From positions 564,081 through 628,080 of the forward strand of contig CM030932.1 in assembly GCA_018136815.1 (NCBI GenBank): a DNA stretch of 64,000 nucleotides, in the 5' to 3' direction. Positions 20,601-33,499 of this stretch are shown one piece after another. The position numbers and the translations under genes are program-made. The DNA is from Isochrysis galbana. Lineage: Eukaryota > Haptophyta > Isochrysidales > Isochrysidaceae. How positions within the stretch are numbered: position 1 is the stretch's first letter; every line of letters starts with the position of its first letter. The notes beneath the pieces were generated by a model that was not told the DNA's origin, ran no database searches, and saw nothing but the letters and a program-made list of their open reading frames with translations.

Positions 20601-20974
20601 CTGAAGGAGCCCAGCCGGAGAGCGCCTGACTCACCACAGGTTGCCAAATCTGCGACACCACTGACTTCGGGCGCTCGACTGGCGACCTCTACGGCCTCAG
20701 CAGCATCCTCGCAGGTTGTCGCTGCAGCACTCCAGCAACCCCGGGAGTGCGCAACGCTACCCCTTCGCCGTCTGAAGGAGCCTAGGCCCCAGACATGACC
20801 ATTAATGCAAGCCGGGGCGCTCAGATGACCCGCCCGCCCGCCCCCGGGCTCTGCCAGGGTCTCTGCAGGGCCTGCAGGGACATCTTCACCAGCGTCTTCA
20901 CCTGCGTCGGCGTGCGGCATCGGCCAGCGGCTCAGTGCAGGTGCGCATCTTCCCAGTTGGAAATTTTTTTTATT
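20601..20974. other. Unassigned sequence between two LINE fragments
   Basis: GC-rich sequence without a recognisable gene. It contains CTGAAGGAGCC twice (about 20600 and 20773). A long minus ORF crosses it but covers known LINE 3' UTR in antisense, so it is not a gene. Confidence 0.4.
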
Positions 20975-21190
20975 AAAAGCGCTCACGGGCACCTCGCTAT
21001 CGCCTCTCGGCACCAAGTAGCCCAACGAATCTTCTACTACCAAGTCGACAGACCTCACCCCTCCGCGCGATACCTTGGTATCGTAGCGTGGAGTCACATC
21101 TTGACGGACTTTTAGCTAACATTCATTCACTTTGGGAACGTGGAAGCCAGAACTGCAAAGACCATTTTACGCGTCGAACATACGCAACCA
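20975..21190 (+). mobile_element. LINE family A internal fragment
   Basis: The plus strand reads AQRIFYYQVDRPHPSARYLG and IVAWSHILTDF followed by a stop. It aligns with AQRLFCYQVDRPHPSSGYLG / ILAWRYILTDF in the copy at 32228-33034. Similarity continues with substitutions to about 21190 (GGAACGTGGAAGCC, AAAGACCATTTTACGCG). It is truncated at both ends. Confidence 0.8.
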
Positions 21191-21499
21191 ACGATAACCA
21201 TACTGCCAAAATTCTAGGTTCTAGTTCTAGGTCGCCCGGTGGGACTTAGATGTAAAACTAAGAACGCCGACCACGGTAGCTACCCCGCATCTTGTACACT
21301 GCTCCTCCAACCCAATCCTCATGCGTCCAAGATCCATGCCCCCCCCCCCCCCCCGGTCGCCATGCGTATCCAACCCAATCGAGCCTCAGAGCATACGAGC
21401 ATGGCACGCAACGGGAGTGTACACGCCCGCTCGCGCACGCCGCCTCCCAGCGAGCACCCGCTGAGCGCATGCGCGAGCAGCACCGCGGGCCGCACTGTC

Positions 21500-23120
21500 T
21501 CAACTGGCGGCAGCGAGGGCGGCCGGCTCGGCCTCGACGGCCTGCTTGCGCAGGTAGGCGTCAATGAATGGGTCAATCTCGCCGTCGAGCACGTTCTGCA
21601 CCTGTGACGCTTCGTGGCCCGTGCGCAGGTCCTTGACCAGCTGGTACGGCGCAAGCACGTACGAGCGGATCTGCGTCCCCCACGAGGCAGATGCCGTATT
21701 GGCGTGCAGCTCGGCGATGCTGGCGGCGCGCCGCTCCTCCGCCAGCAGCAGTAGCTTCGCCTTGAGCAGCGCCAGCCCAATCTCGCGGTTGCGCGCTTGC
21801 GAGCGCTCCTGCTGGCAGCGGACCACAACGCCGGTCGGCAGGTGGCGAATGCGGACCGCCGACTCGACCTTGTTAACATTCTGGCCACCAGCACCGCTCG
21901 CGCGCATCGTCGTCACCTCGAGATCGGCCGAAGGAATCTCAAGCGCCACGAGGCGCTCCTCCGGCAAGATGGGCACCACCTCGACGCCGGCGAATGATGT
22001 CTGCCGCTTGTTTGCTGCGTTGAACGGCGAGAGTCGCACCAGCCGATGTGTTCCGTGCTCCGAGCGGAGTGAGCCGTAGGCATAATCGCCCTCAATGGCG
22101 AGCGTGGCCGAGCGAATACCTGCCTCCTCTGCGTCGGAGCGCTCGACGAGCGCCACCGAAAAGCCCGCCCTCTCGCCCCACCGGCTGTACATCCGCAGGA
22201 GCATCGCCGCCCAATCCTGAGCGTCGACGCCGCCCGAGCCGCTCGTCACCGTAAGCGTCGCGCCGCGCGCGTCGTGCTCGCCACGCATGAGCGAGCGCAC
22301 CTCCCACGCCTCCAGCTCCACCTCGAGCGCAGCCATCGCGCGCTCCGCCTCGTTAAGCAACTCGTCCCTCTCGTAGGCCTCTCCTTCCTCTCGCGCCAGC
22401 TCGACGCTCGCGATTGCATCGCCCAGAGCCGCCTCCCACCGCTCAACACGTTCTAGCACGTCCCGGTGAGCCTTTAGTCGCCTGAGCACTCGCTCCGCTG
22501 CCTCAGCGTCGTCCCAAAATCCCGCGGAAGCCTGCAGAGCGGTCGTGACGAGCGGGGGAGGGAAGGCTTGGGGGAGCGAGAGGGGACCGGACGCGCACCG
22601 ACGCGGCCTGGAGTGGTGGGAGGGAGGAGAGAGAGGGGGAGACGCAATCTCTCTCGGCTCAGCATCGAGCGCAGCCGCACGCTGGCTGGGGAAGCGTGGG
22701 GACAAGAGGGTTGTGAGGGGAGGCGAGAGGCGATGGATGTGATGTGTGAAAGGAGAGAGAGAAGGGCGAGGGCGCTCACTGAGGTGGTCTGGTGGTGGTG
22801 GGTGGGTGGAAGGGGTCGGGGGAGGGCAAACGGATGCGAGAGGGGACGGGCGCGAGGGCTGAGAGGCAAGAGGGGAACCGAGAGAGGTGGGGTGGGAAGA
22901 GGTTGCTCACCGACTCTGCCTCGAGCTCCGCCGCGAGGGCCTCGTGGCTGCAAAGGTCGAGCAGCTGTGCGGCAGCGTCGATGCGCGCTCTGCCGGCAGA
23001 AACAGCCCGGGAGAGCTCATCCACGCACGCGCACACCACCACCCCCGCGCGCAGCGCAGAGCACGCGGCCGTCAGACAGCAGTACAGGCACGCCAGGCGC
23101 ACCGCCGCGCCGCGCCCCAT
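21500..23120 (-). CDS. prfB: Organelle-type peptide chain release factor 2 (prfB homologue)
   Basis: Exon 1 is 23120-22911 and exon 2 is 22531-21500. The 379-nt intron is TCG|GTGAGC...CTGCAG|GCT, giving 413 residues. The N-terminus ([20 protein letters not shown]) looks like a secretory signal peptide, as expected for import into a complex plastid. Exon 1 ends with the RF2 start helix ([17 protein letters not shown]) and exon 2 begins [11 protein letters not shown]. The codon-recognition tripeptide SPF ([19 protein letters not shown]) marks it as class RF2 (UGA/UAA). The peptidyl-tRNA hydrolysis motif [16 protein letters not shown] is intact, and the C-terminus [20 protein letters not shown] is typical. 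It should terminate translation in the plastid; a mitochondrial role is less likely since mitochondria normally use RF1-type factors. Confidence 0.92.
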
Positions 23121-23129
23121 CCCTCGCTC

Positions 23130-23450
23130 TCTTCTCTCTCTTCTCTCCATTCTTGTTCTCTCTTCTCTCCCTTCTTCTATCTCTCTTCTTTCCCTTCTCT
23201 TTCTTCTCTCTTCTTCTTCTCTTACTCTGCTCTCTTCCCCCTCTCCCCTCTCTTCCCTCTCTTCTCCCCTCTCTTCCCTCTCTATTCCCTCTCTCTTCTC
23301 TCTGTGTTCCCTCCTCTCTTGTCCCTCCTCTCTTGTCCCTCTCTTCCCCCTCGTCCCTCTCACCTATCTCCCCCTCTCTTTCCTCGCTCTTTCCCCCCTC
23401 TCTTCCCTCTCATCTGGGGGTCCCTCTCTCGTAGTCTCTCTCCCTCTTCT

Positions 23451-23487
<37 letters not shown>

Positions 23488-23500
23488 CGTAGAGCAGCGG
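23130..23500. repeat. Pyrimidine tract upstream of prfB
   Basis: Long CTCTCTTCCCCTCTC-type tract ending in a (CT)n run at 23448-23482. It begins 10 bp upstream of the prfB start codon, so the 5' UTR or promoter of prfB is purine-rich on its sense strand. Confidence 0.85.
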
Positions 23501-23974
23501 CTTGATTTCGACCAAGTAAAGAATGAACTTAGAGTTGAGCAGGAGTAAAGTAGAGTTGAGCAGGAGTTGGCAGGTGCATGTGAAGAGGCGAGGAGGCCAA
23601 GGTGCAAGGTGGTGGTGGGTGGTGGGCAGCTAGCATTGCAAAAGGGGACTCAAAAAAACTTCAACATATAATTCAAGGACTGCGTCAACTCATGGATGAC
23701 AGGTCTTCAGGTAATCCTTGTGGTGGAATTGGAAATCAATCACGGGGACAAACGGGAATGGCAACCACGGGGAAGGGAGCGGGCGGGCGCGCCTCTGCGC
23801 TTGTTCGCGGGGGCTCGTTCCCGCTCCCGAGTTGTGTCGTCAGTTTTGTTTTGGAGCCGGCAGCCTGGGCACTGACGTACTGACAACAGCATATCAGCTC
23901 CTGCCTGGGTGGGGAGCTACTACAATACTAATACATCAGTACTAAAATTAGGACTTACAGCCCAACTAGGAAGG
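23501..23974. other. Intergenic sequence without recognised features
   Basis: Apart from a duplicated GTAAAG(T)AGAGTTGAGCAGGAG word at about 23530-23570, no gene, RNA or element was recognised between the CT tract of prfB and the large CT array. Confidence 0.5.
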
Positions 23975-24640
23975 CGTAGACACGCTCTCTCTCCTCCCCT
24001 CCGCCCTCTCTCTCCCCTCTCTCCCCTCTCTCTCTCCCCTCTCTCCCCTCTCTCTCTCCCCTCTCCCCTCTCTCCCTCTCTCTCTCCCCTCTCTCCCCTC
24101 TCTCTCTCCCCTCTCTCCCCTCTCTCTCTCCCCTCTCTCCCCTCTCTCTCTCCCCTCTCTCCCTCTCTCTCTCCCCTCTCTCCCCTCTCTCTCTCCCCTC
24201 TCTCCCCTCTCTCTCTCCCCTCTCCCCTCTCTCCCTCTCTCTCTCCCCTCTCTCCCCTCTCTCTCTCCCCTCTCTCCCCTCTCTCTCTCCCCTCTCTCCC
24301 CTCTCTCTCTCCCCTCTCTCCCTCTCTCTCTCCCCTCTCTCCCCTCTCTCTCTCCCCTCTCCCCTCTCTCCCCTCTCTCTCTCCCCTCTCTCCCCTCTCT
24401 CTCTCCCCTCTCTCCCCTCTCTCTCTCCCCTCTCTCCCCTCTCTCTCTCCCCTCTCTCTCCCCTCTCCCCTCTCTCCCCTCTCTCTCTCCCCTCTCCCCT
24501 CTCTCCCCTCTCTCTCTCCCCTCTCTCCCCTCTCTCTCTCCCCTCTCTCCCCTCTCTCTCTCCCCTCTCCCCTCTCTCTCTCTCCCCTCTCTCCCCTCTC
24601 TCTCTCCTCTCCCCTCTCTCTCTCCCCCCGTCCATCGCCC
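23975..24640. repeat. CT-rich minisatellite (CTCTCCCCTCTCTCTCTCCC)n
   Basis: About 660 bp of nearly pure pyrimidine built from alternating CTCTCCCC and CTCTCTCTCCCC words, with super-periods where blocks of about 170 bp recur (compare 24045-24210 with 24215-24330). All long ORFs in both directions (Ser/Pro/Leu or Arg/Glu/Gly) are artefacts of the repeat. Confidence 0.97.
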
Positions 24641-24660
24641 TCGGCGCCGCGCGCGGCATC

Positions 24661-25062
<402 letters not shown>

Positions 25063-25097
25063 GTCCGAGAGAGAAAGACTTCTCGAGAGAGCGAGCG

Positions 25098-28000
25098 ATG
25101 CGCCTGCTGCATACTCGCGGAGCGCGTCTCGACGCCCCCTCCGTCGGCGAGAGCCTCGCCATCGACTCAAGCGGCCGCCTCGCTGCCATCGCCTCTCTGA
25201 GGCACCTGCTCATCGCAGACCTCGAGTGGCCGTGGGAGCCCTTCCGCTCTCTTCCCACGCCAGACGTGGCGCCAGCCCTCTCGATCGCCTGGCAGCCTGC
25301 GGACGGGGGGCACGGCGGCGCCACTCTCGCATGCGCCTCCGAAGACGGCGCACTCAGGCTCTACGACGGCGCGGCGGAGCCTGGCGCTCGATCGCTGCTC
25401 GCGACGCTCTGCAAGGGGACGCTCGGCGATGCAACGGACGTCGCGGTCGAGCACCTCGCGTGGAAGCCCTCCGTCTCGCACACGCTCGCCGGTGTGACGC
25501 CTGGTGGCTGCCTCGCCCTTTTCGACTGCCGCCGGGGCACCGCCTGGCAGTACAAGCTGCAGGGCGGCGCGGCAGCGGCAGGTGGCGCGGCGCGGCCGCG
25601 TGGGCCGAGCCCGGAGATGGCGGCGGAGGGCCGTGCGCCCGGGGCTGCGTCGTCGGGCCACCATTTCGCGCCCGCACGCGGCCGCGTCTCCTGGTGCGGC
25701 GGCGCGCACGGCGGCGCGCACGGCAACACTGCAGGTGGCCCTCCGGAGTACCTGGTCGCCGCGGCCAAGTCGGGAGCCGTCTACGTCGTCGACATTCGCA
25801 AGCCATCCATCGTGTGCTCGTGGGTGGCGCATGGGGGCGCGGTGCTCTCACTCGATTGGGGCGGCGAGCGCCGCGGCTCGGATGGCATCCGGCTCGGAGG
25901 CGGCCACGGCGCCACGCCCTTGCCACTGCTCCTGACGACCGGCGACAATCTTGAGGAGGCGCGCGGCGAGCTGGGCGGCGGGTCGATTCGTGTGTGGGAC
26001 GTCCAGCTCGTGAGCAAGGCGGCGGCCTCCCAGCGCGCTGAGAGCTTCTTCGACTCGGAGCTCTCGGACGTGCAGCACGTGGCCGAGGGCGCACCGGTGC
26101 ACGAGCGCCTCGTGTCAAGAGCGCAGTGTGCTGCGAGCGCTAGGACCTGGGGCTTGCCCATCTGCGCCACCTGGGTGCCGGCGGGGGCGGGGCGGATCAA
26201 TCCCTCCATCGCGGTGGTGGCGGCGCGTTGCGCGCCGAGCGCGCCACGCGCGGTCGGCACGCGTGCCGCGCCACAACCAGCGGAACGGGTCGGCAACGCC
26301 ATCGAGCTATGGGCAGCTGCCGGAAGCACGCGCACCTCCAACAAGGGCCATATGGCGCACGGCTTGGGCGCGACGGGCTCCGGGCAGGACGGCGCGCACG
26401 GAGGCGTCGGAGCGCGGTGCCTCCACAGGGAGGACGCCGTCGATGACTTCCATGTGAGATGCATCCAGTGGTGCGATGGCGGGGACGCGTCCCGACGGCT
26501 CGTCTCCTTGGGCCGCGATCGATGGCTGCGGGTGTGGCGTGTCGAGCCGTCGATGAGCGACCACGAGGAGGATGCGGATCTGGCGTCGCCTGATGAGGGC
26601 AACGGGATGGAGCGGGCTGCCGAGGGGCCCCATCCCGACAGCTTGGGCGGGTCCGCTCCCGTGCCGTCGGTCGATGTTCCTCAGCCGGAGCTTAAGCGAG
26701 ACGCGAGCCGGACGGCGGTCTCGATCACCACCATTGCTGCCTGGCGGGAGTGCGCGTCCGCCACCTCGCAGCTGTGGTGCAAGGAGCAGGCGACGTTTGC
26801 GCCTCGGCTCGACGTTCTGACGCCAGAGAATGAAGGCGAGTTGCGCCTCCTTTGCCATCTGAGGCTTACGAGCCACACGACGGTCCCGACAGAGCCCTCG
26901 ATATCCGCCCCCTGCGCCGTAGCCTCCAACTTGAAAGTTAGCCCTGGTGGACAGGTCGGTGCTGCCAATGCCGGCGAGGCGCCACCGAGCGCGGTGCTCT
27001 TCGTGCTCGTGTGCCGCACCGAGCAGCCGCCCGAGCTGGCCATTCCCGAGGGGCAGCCGGGCGCCCCCCTCTCAGGGCCCGCGAGCGGAGACGCGACGGG
27101 CTCGAGCGGATGCTCAGAGGGCTATGCGCCTGGTGCTCGCGACGGCGACAGCCTCTCGGGTCTTTGCGCATCCATACTGCGCGAAGCCAACCTCGCCCTC
27201 AAATTCACGTGGGAGCGCACGGGGTCACAGGACACAACGGCGCTCGTGGACGCAGTCCGCGTTGCGATGGCCAGCCACCCGGCTACTGGGCGTACCGCCG
27301 CTGCGACGGCGTTGCCGGCGACAACGCCGGCGGCCATCGCCCAAGTGTGCTCCGCACTGCTACCGCTCCTGAAGACGCTCCTCGCATGTATCCAGCGTGC
27401 GCTCGCCGAGGCCAACGTGCACCAATGGCGTGAGCGGCGCGCTGCCGAGGGCGACGTCCATGCGCTTGATGTGGCACCCCACGGCCGATCGGCCGGCGCG
27501 TGTCTCGGTGCGGATGGCGAACATGGAAGCTTCATTGGCGGGGCCCCGCCTCTTGCCTTCAACTCGCCTGCCTCTGTGCAGCAATACGACCGGCTGCCTC
27601 CGCCGCGGACCTCGGGTGCCACCTTCTCCCCGACTGGCATCCTGGTCACCTTCTCCAACTCTCCCTCGCCATACGCCACCTTGTTGGAGGCGGAGGCTCC
27701 GCGCACATATCAGGACTTTCTGGGCCTCGTCCAAGGCCTCCATTTGGCGCCAATCGTGCGCGATCAGCTGGCCGTCGTCGGCAACGGGCTCGCCTCTGCG
27801 CTCTCGCGCCGACGAGCGCCCTCCAGCTGCATGCGGAGCAGCGCTGTCTCGGGCGCCTCCACATGGTGCGGCGCGTCGGACGTTGATGGAGTCGCCAGCA
27901 TCTCCTCTCGCGACGCCGATGGGTACTACATCGAGGACGCCCCAACGCGCGAAGACGAAGGTGAGTACGATGAGGAGGAGGCGGAATTCCGCGAGAGCTT

Positions 28001-31000
28001 ATTTGGCGGCGGCTTCGGCTCCGAGGCATTTGGCCTCAACAACGACTACGATGGCTTCGGTGGTGACGGTCCGGCGAGCGCCATGGGAAGTGACGCGAGC
28101 TTTAGCGGCAGGCTCGCCGAGGGATGGGGCACGAATGCTGACTGGGCTCTGCCTGAATCATGTGCGGAGCGCACATCGGGGAGACCCACCAGTCGGCTGA
28201 GAGGTCGCGGTCTGAATGGCATGGTATCCTTCACGCCAGCACTTGCGGTGTCCTCGGGGGAGTGCGGCTGCGCATCGTGCGCGCCGTCCCAAAGTTCCTC
28301 CTGCACGCGCCCTACGGCAAGTGGCGCGCCGATCCAGAATGTCCCCATATGCGGTGTGCCGCCGCAGTCTTGCCAGGCAAGCCAGGCTTCCGCACAGGGC
28401 TCGCATCGCCACGGAGTTTCTTCGCGCACATCAGCGCCTCCTACCGCGAAGCTTAGTCTTACACGTGGACGTCGACGCGGCGCAGCCGCCACCCTGCCTG
28501 GATCCGGGCGCGAACGTGACGCGCGCGAGCGCGACTCGGTCCGCTCTCGCTCGCGGCTCAGGTTGCTCCGATCCCTCGGCGCGATGCCTGCATCAACAGT
28601 TCAGGCATACGACGCTTCGGCGGTGCTCGAGATTGTCGCAGAGCTGGTGAGATGGCCTCTGCGCGGCCTGCTTGCACATTCCACGCCTCGTTCTCAACCC
28701 GGAATGCGCTGCGCACTTGCGCTCCCCCTTGCTCGTCGGAATGCAATCTGCGATTTACTCGCCTCATCCGTCGCACCGTCAGGCACTCCTCTACTGCTCG
28801 AGCCCGCTTTCGCGACGCGCGGATGTCGCTCGCTCTCTGGGGCTCGTTTCGTCGAGTCTCCGGGGGGGCTTTGACCCACGCGCCGACAGGTCGAACCTTT
28901 CAGTTGAGCGGGGGATTCCAGGCATTTGCAGCGCCACCATAGCCACGTTGACGACGATTGAAGCTGCAGCCTTGTGCCGCCACAATGGGGGAGTGGCACT
29001 TGCTCACGCCCACGCTGTACCACATCAGATCGGCTCTGGCCGCACGGACCTCTGGCGAACGTGGATGCTCGCCGCAACGGCGTTCGCGTCCCTCGCCTCA
29101 CCACCACCTAGCTCGGTCGTGGGGACAAGAGACGCCGGCACCTCCGGGGGGTTGGGCACCGTTGCCGGCGTGATCCATTCCCGCGGCTCGTGTGCCCCAG
29201 CCCAGCTCTCTGTGCCGCGCAACTCTACGCGGCAGGTAAGCGCTCGCGCCATGCCCTGCAAAACTGTTGATGCAACCACACGCAGACGCGCATCTAGGCG
29301 TGCTGGACGCCCTTCTTTGGAGAGGAAATAAGTCCCAACGCTTCCAATCTAGAAGAGAACAGACCGGTTGGACCGGCGGGCTTTGGAGTGTGATCTCTCC
29401 CCGACCCCACTACGCAGGCGAGGGCTCAGGGGTACGGCGTGGCCGCACCCCTTCTCGCTGCACTTTTGCAAGACCGCATCCGCGTTGCGGATGTGCAGAC
29501 CGTCTCCGCACTCGCCTCGATGTGTGTGGCTACCGGCGTACCCATCACTGCCGACGACAGCATCTTGCACTTCAGCGACGACGATTCTGGTGCACAGAAT
29601 GGCAGCGGACAAGCTAGCGATAGCCCAATCCCCTCTTTACAGCTAGGCTCGATCGCCCGAGGTCGCAGAGGCTTACTGTCTCTCGAGAGCGCAGAGCAAT
29701 GTCTTTGGTGTATTGGCGTATACGCGCAGGTGCTTTTTAGGTGGGGGCTCGTCCATACCCGTGCTCACTTGCTCAAATTGGCCGAGAGAATGCGCGCCTC
29801 CGTACGCCTGGCGATTGCCGAAAGGACCGGTTCCAACCTGCGGTCTACCGACATTGATACGCACCTTGATCTGCAAGCGACACACCATGCTCTAGCGGCC
29901 TCACCAACCTGGGGCCCTTACGGCGTGTACTCATCTCGTAAGGTAGACCCTGGGCTGTTGGCATCTACTCTGGCATCGATCACCGACCGGCCCTCCGCCT
30001 CGATCGCCGAGGAGGAGAACGACGGCTCCTCCGAGTCTGACCGTTTTGCTGGGGACATTGAGCGTGGAGACGAGGAGATCGTAGACGCTCTCAACCGTCC
30101 TAGCGGACCTTTCGATCAAGCGGCGCCATTTTGTCTCGAGGTCTACATTGCGCCCGCCGCCCCTCTAATCTACCGCATGCTGTCTTCTCAAACTCCGAGT
30201 AAAGGAGCGGTCGTTCACAAGCCCTCCGCGCTTCGGATGGCTAGTGATGGGCGGCAGAGCTGCAACGCTTCTCTAGGAGTGTGGCGATCCGGCCCCGCGT
30301 GCCATGCCTTCTCGGGCTGCTCATCAGCTGGCGCGGTTGGCGCCGTCCCCACGATGGCCAATGCCGGTATCAAGACGGGCATGCCAACCACTGGGGCAGG
30401 GCTCAGCAGCGTGTGCGCCGAAGGTGGCGGCATTGGCGGGTCTTCCCTGTTCGGATCCTCAGTCGTCGGGGCCCGCTCAGCCAGCACGCTCAAGGGTGCG
30501 AGTGCACCAAGCACATCACGTTCTCTTAACGCCTCGCCGGCTCAGTCACGTGCCCTCCTCGGGTTGGGTGCAAGTGTCATTCCTCACGGCGCAGCTCCAG
30601 TCACTCACTGTCCTGTTGCGTACACTACCCGTGACGTGGAGGCTAGCGGGTCACCAGCACCCGGGGCTAAGGGGCGGCGCGGGCTAGGCGTTTGCTCAAC
30701 GGGTAGTCAAAGCTGCGGCGCGTGTCTCGGCAGCCTTGGGTTGATAGGAGGTCAAGCCGGCGGGAGCGCTTTGCTTGGAAACCGATGCAGCGCATTTGGT
30801 CGAATCGGAGGCACTACGACGTCGGACACGTCATCATTGTCTGAGAGGGCGTCATCGGCCAACTTGAACCGGCGTCCGGGAGTTCATCGGGGTTCAAGCA
30901 GTGGTGGCGACGCCTTTGTGCCGCTGACGACCTCGCCTCTTTGCGCAGTATGCATGCTGCCTGTGCGCGGCGTCGCATGGTCATGTGGCGCGTGTGGACA

Positions 31001-31139
31001 CGGCGGCCATTGGCCATGTCTTCGTGAGTGGCTGGCTGAATCCCTCACCGGACAAACAAATGGGGCACGGGGCCAAGCACACAACCGTTGCCCAACTGGT
31101 TGCGGGTGCGAGTGTGGCAATGCGATTTCAAGTGAATGA
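25098..31139 (+). CDS. WDR59: WDR59-like GATOR2/SEACAT subunit (WD40, RWD-like and C-terminal RING)
   Basis: The first exon runs from 25098 to about 28650. It opens with WD40 repeats (VVDIRKPSIVCSWVAHGGAV.., GGSIRVWDVQLVSK, RWLRVWRVE), then an RWD-like segment, then PPPRTSGATFSPTGILVTF (about residue 835), the WDR59/Mtc5 signature after the RWD domain. A low-complexity linker ends AYDASAVLEIVAEL with a donor-like GTGAGA. A middle exon (to about 29235, donor CGGCAG|GTAAGC) contains CRHNGGVALAHAHAV and GRTDLWRTWMLAATAF. The last exon, from about 29418, contains VAAPLLAALLQDRIRVADVQ, then a Ser/Gly-rich insert, and ends in a zinc-binding RING-like module (CAVCMLPVRGVAWSCGACGH and CPTGCGCECG). 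GATOR2 relays amino-acid sufficiency to TORC1 at lysosome or vacuole membranes. Exact borders of the middle exon are uncertain. The start is the first ATG after the CT tract. Confidence 0.85.
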
Positions 31140-31309
31140 CGAGCAACAATAGCTGCATGATGAGCTCTCCGTCGGAGTTTTCGCTTATTGGTGTCGTGCA
31201 ACAAATCTTTTGCTTAGCTCAAGTAATAACAACTCACTACTAATATTCAATATTCACTCAAACACAAAGGAGAATTTATCCATCGAAACATATGCATATG
31301 TTTATAATC

Positions 31310-32160
31310 CTGGCGCAGATACATGGAATACCCCCTAGCGGACGAGTACGCTATGCAAAAAGGCAAACTCGCGCTTGACGCAATCGCGGTCTCGGACATT
31401 ACGCGAGCCGCGCTCAAAACAACCGCGAAGAACGCCCCACAAGCGGCGAAGCTTGCATGGGATAAACGCCTAGATGTCACGAAAGAAGAATGGAAACACA
31501 TAGCAAGGCTATACACACTCCCGCTGCTCACACATGAAGACAAACACCCACATTTTAAACATATCACCCACAGAAGAATCGGCACTAGAAACAGATTTGC
31601 GAAAAGCCACACGAATATGTGCCGACTATGCCGCCGCCACCGCGAAGATTCGTGCCACTTAGCATGGTGCCCCGCGACGAAGAAAATATTCAAAACCATA
31701 GACACCCTTACCAACTACACGCCTCGCCCAAATAGGTCGCGCACACAAAAAGTCAAAGACAGGCTATTTGCATATCCCGGCGCTACCACCCCTGATAGCC
31801 TGAAGACCCTCTACATAATAGCATGGAAACACATAATTAAAGACTTTTATAAAGTAGAGTTCGAGTCATACAACTTCCACTATATACCAACTCTAGAAGC
31901 AACGCTCATGAGATTTACCACCCTGGTGAGAGGCCGAGCTACGCCGAGCCTCCACAACACCGCGAGAACGCGTAAGGCGGCCCAAGGAAGGAAACCTAAA
32001 ATCAAAACTCCGGTGGAGCTCAGCGCTCCTACCTTCATAGAAGATGACAAAGGCCGCTTGAGAATGAGCGATAACCTCGGCCTAGTAGCAGAAGCGCTCG
32101 GCCTTGCCGAACGCCTCGCCTAGGACCCAACTATACTTCGCCCCAAATGGACTTAGGGCA
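31310..32160 (+). mobile_element. LINE family C, C-terminal part of ORF
   Basis: The frame 31323-32123 encodes MEYPLADEYAMQKGKLALDA.., HFKHITHRRIGTRNRF, a zinc knuckle CRLCRRHREDSCHLAWC (C-x2-C-x8-H-x3-C) and ends ALGLAERLA. It corresponds to the domain downstream of reverse transcriptase in the copy at 33.6-35.9 kb. It begins 5'-truncated and runs without a clear spacer into the family A copy. An 18-bp palindrome AAACATATGCATATGTTT (31286-31303) lies just upstream. Confidence 0.88.
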
Positions 32161-32227
32161 CGAGAAGACAGAACGATAACAGAAAAACCAACGACGACAC
32201 GACGCTCACACAACAACGGAAAGAAAC

Positions 32228-33333
32228 ATGTCACTCAGCGAACCAGGAGGGAGGCGAGTACCTTCGCTGGGGACAAGTGCATACACGCTAAAAGGCACGC
32301 ATACAACGCTAGAGGATGTAAGTGTCAGGGTCTTGACTAAAGCGTTCCTCGCATTGAGGAAAACAAAAGCACAAAAATCCACGCTAAGATGGGAAAAAAG
32401 GCTACCGGTCCTCTCGGGAAAGTGGAAACAAGTATCGCAATTGTATAAATACAACTTTTTAACGCCTAGAGACTCTTATTTGCATTTCAAACATGTCCTA
32501 CATAGAAGGATAGCTACGGCGAACCGTTTTGCTGACGATCCAACATGCCGCTTTTGCGGCATAGCCCCTGAGAGTTCCACTCACCTGGCCTCATGTATCG
32601 CGACGGAGCCCGTCTTTGAATTCATAGAAGGGCTTCTGGGGATTAGCCTTAGGCCGGGATCCGAAACAGCCCAACGTCTTTTCTGTTATCAGGTGGATAG
32701 ACCGCACCCCTCCTCAGGATACTTAGGTATCCTGGCGTGGAGGTACATCCTAACCGACTTCTACAACATCCAGTATGGCAACTCGGACGGCAGGTCCGTT
32801 AAGTCGATTTTAAGAGCGACACTTACGAGATACCACCTGTTAGTAACGGCGAAAGTCGGTTTCTTTCAGAGGCTAAAAAAACAACGAGAGAATATGGGGT
32901 TACACGCCCCGAGCAACAAACATATTAAGAAGATGGTAAGCCCGCTGTACACGGTGGACAAGGATTTCAACATAGGAACATCGGAGGACCTCCTACGAGC
33001 GGCAAGAGGTCTGGACCTACGACACATCACCTAAAGTAGCTTAACCTCTTAGTCGGAATCACAGCGCTTATTAAAGAGGAGCCTAAGAGATTTAAGTGAG
33101 GATAACCTGAGCCAACACCGACACAAAGGACGAACCACAGTCTCCCGCCCCCTTCTCTCCAACTCCTGGCCGAAGCAGCGCGCGCGGCCTCCCCGGAACC
33201 AGCTTCTCCGAAAATGAGGGAACTGGGAAAGGGGAAGGGGGTTGTTAGGGGTTAAGGTCGGGTAGTAGGGAGGTACACTAGCACACTGCCTCACGCCGCA
33301 CACGTAGCGGGGAATTTTAAGAAGATTTTTTTT
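32228..33333 (+). mobile_element. LINE family A, C-terminal ORF part with 3' UTR and T8 tail
   Basis: The plus frame to 33034 includes YLHFKHVLHRRIATANRF, zinc knuckle CRFCGIAPESSTHLASC, YQVDRPHPSSGYLGILAWRY and ends SEDLLRAARGLDLRHIT-stop. The 3' UTR (TCCCGCCCCCTTCTCTCC .. GGGTAGTAGGGAGG .. CACGTAGCGGGGAATTTTAA) ends AAGATTTTTTTT at 33333. The same UTR is found at 52260-52463 (+) and 54311-54424 (-), which defines the family. RT is missing. Confidence 0.9.
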
Positions 33334-33339
33334 AATGGG

Positions 33340-33440
33340 GTACAGGCGATGGTGTGAGGCGTGAGTCCTTACCGAGCGAGAGTACGTGGTCCTGTTTAGC
33401 TAGCGGTAGTCAGCCTGAATCTTCAGAGATGTTTTTTATA
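33340..33440 (+). mobile_element. Short LINE family B 3'-end stub
   Basis: Sequence ending AGCCTGAATCTTCAGAGATG then T6 (33432-33437) matches the family B terminus seen at 20575-20600 and 36165-36193. Only the last part of the 3' UTR is present, so it is an extremely 5'-truncated copy lying directly after the family A tail. Confidence 0.6.
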
Positions 33441-33499
33441 CGGCGGGAGGACGAAGGTAGCTAACTTTCTGTATGTATGCTACTCTATCCTAGATAATA

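Noticed and set aside
20225..21097. 290-codon minus ORF
   Set aside because: Its second half is the antisense of a LINE 3' UTR; the remainder has no recognisable domain.
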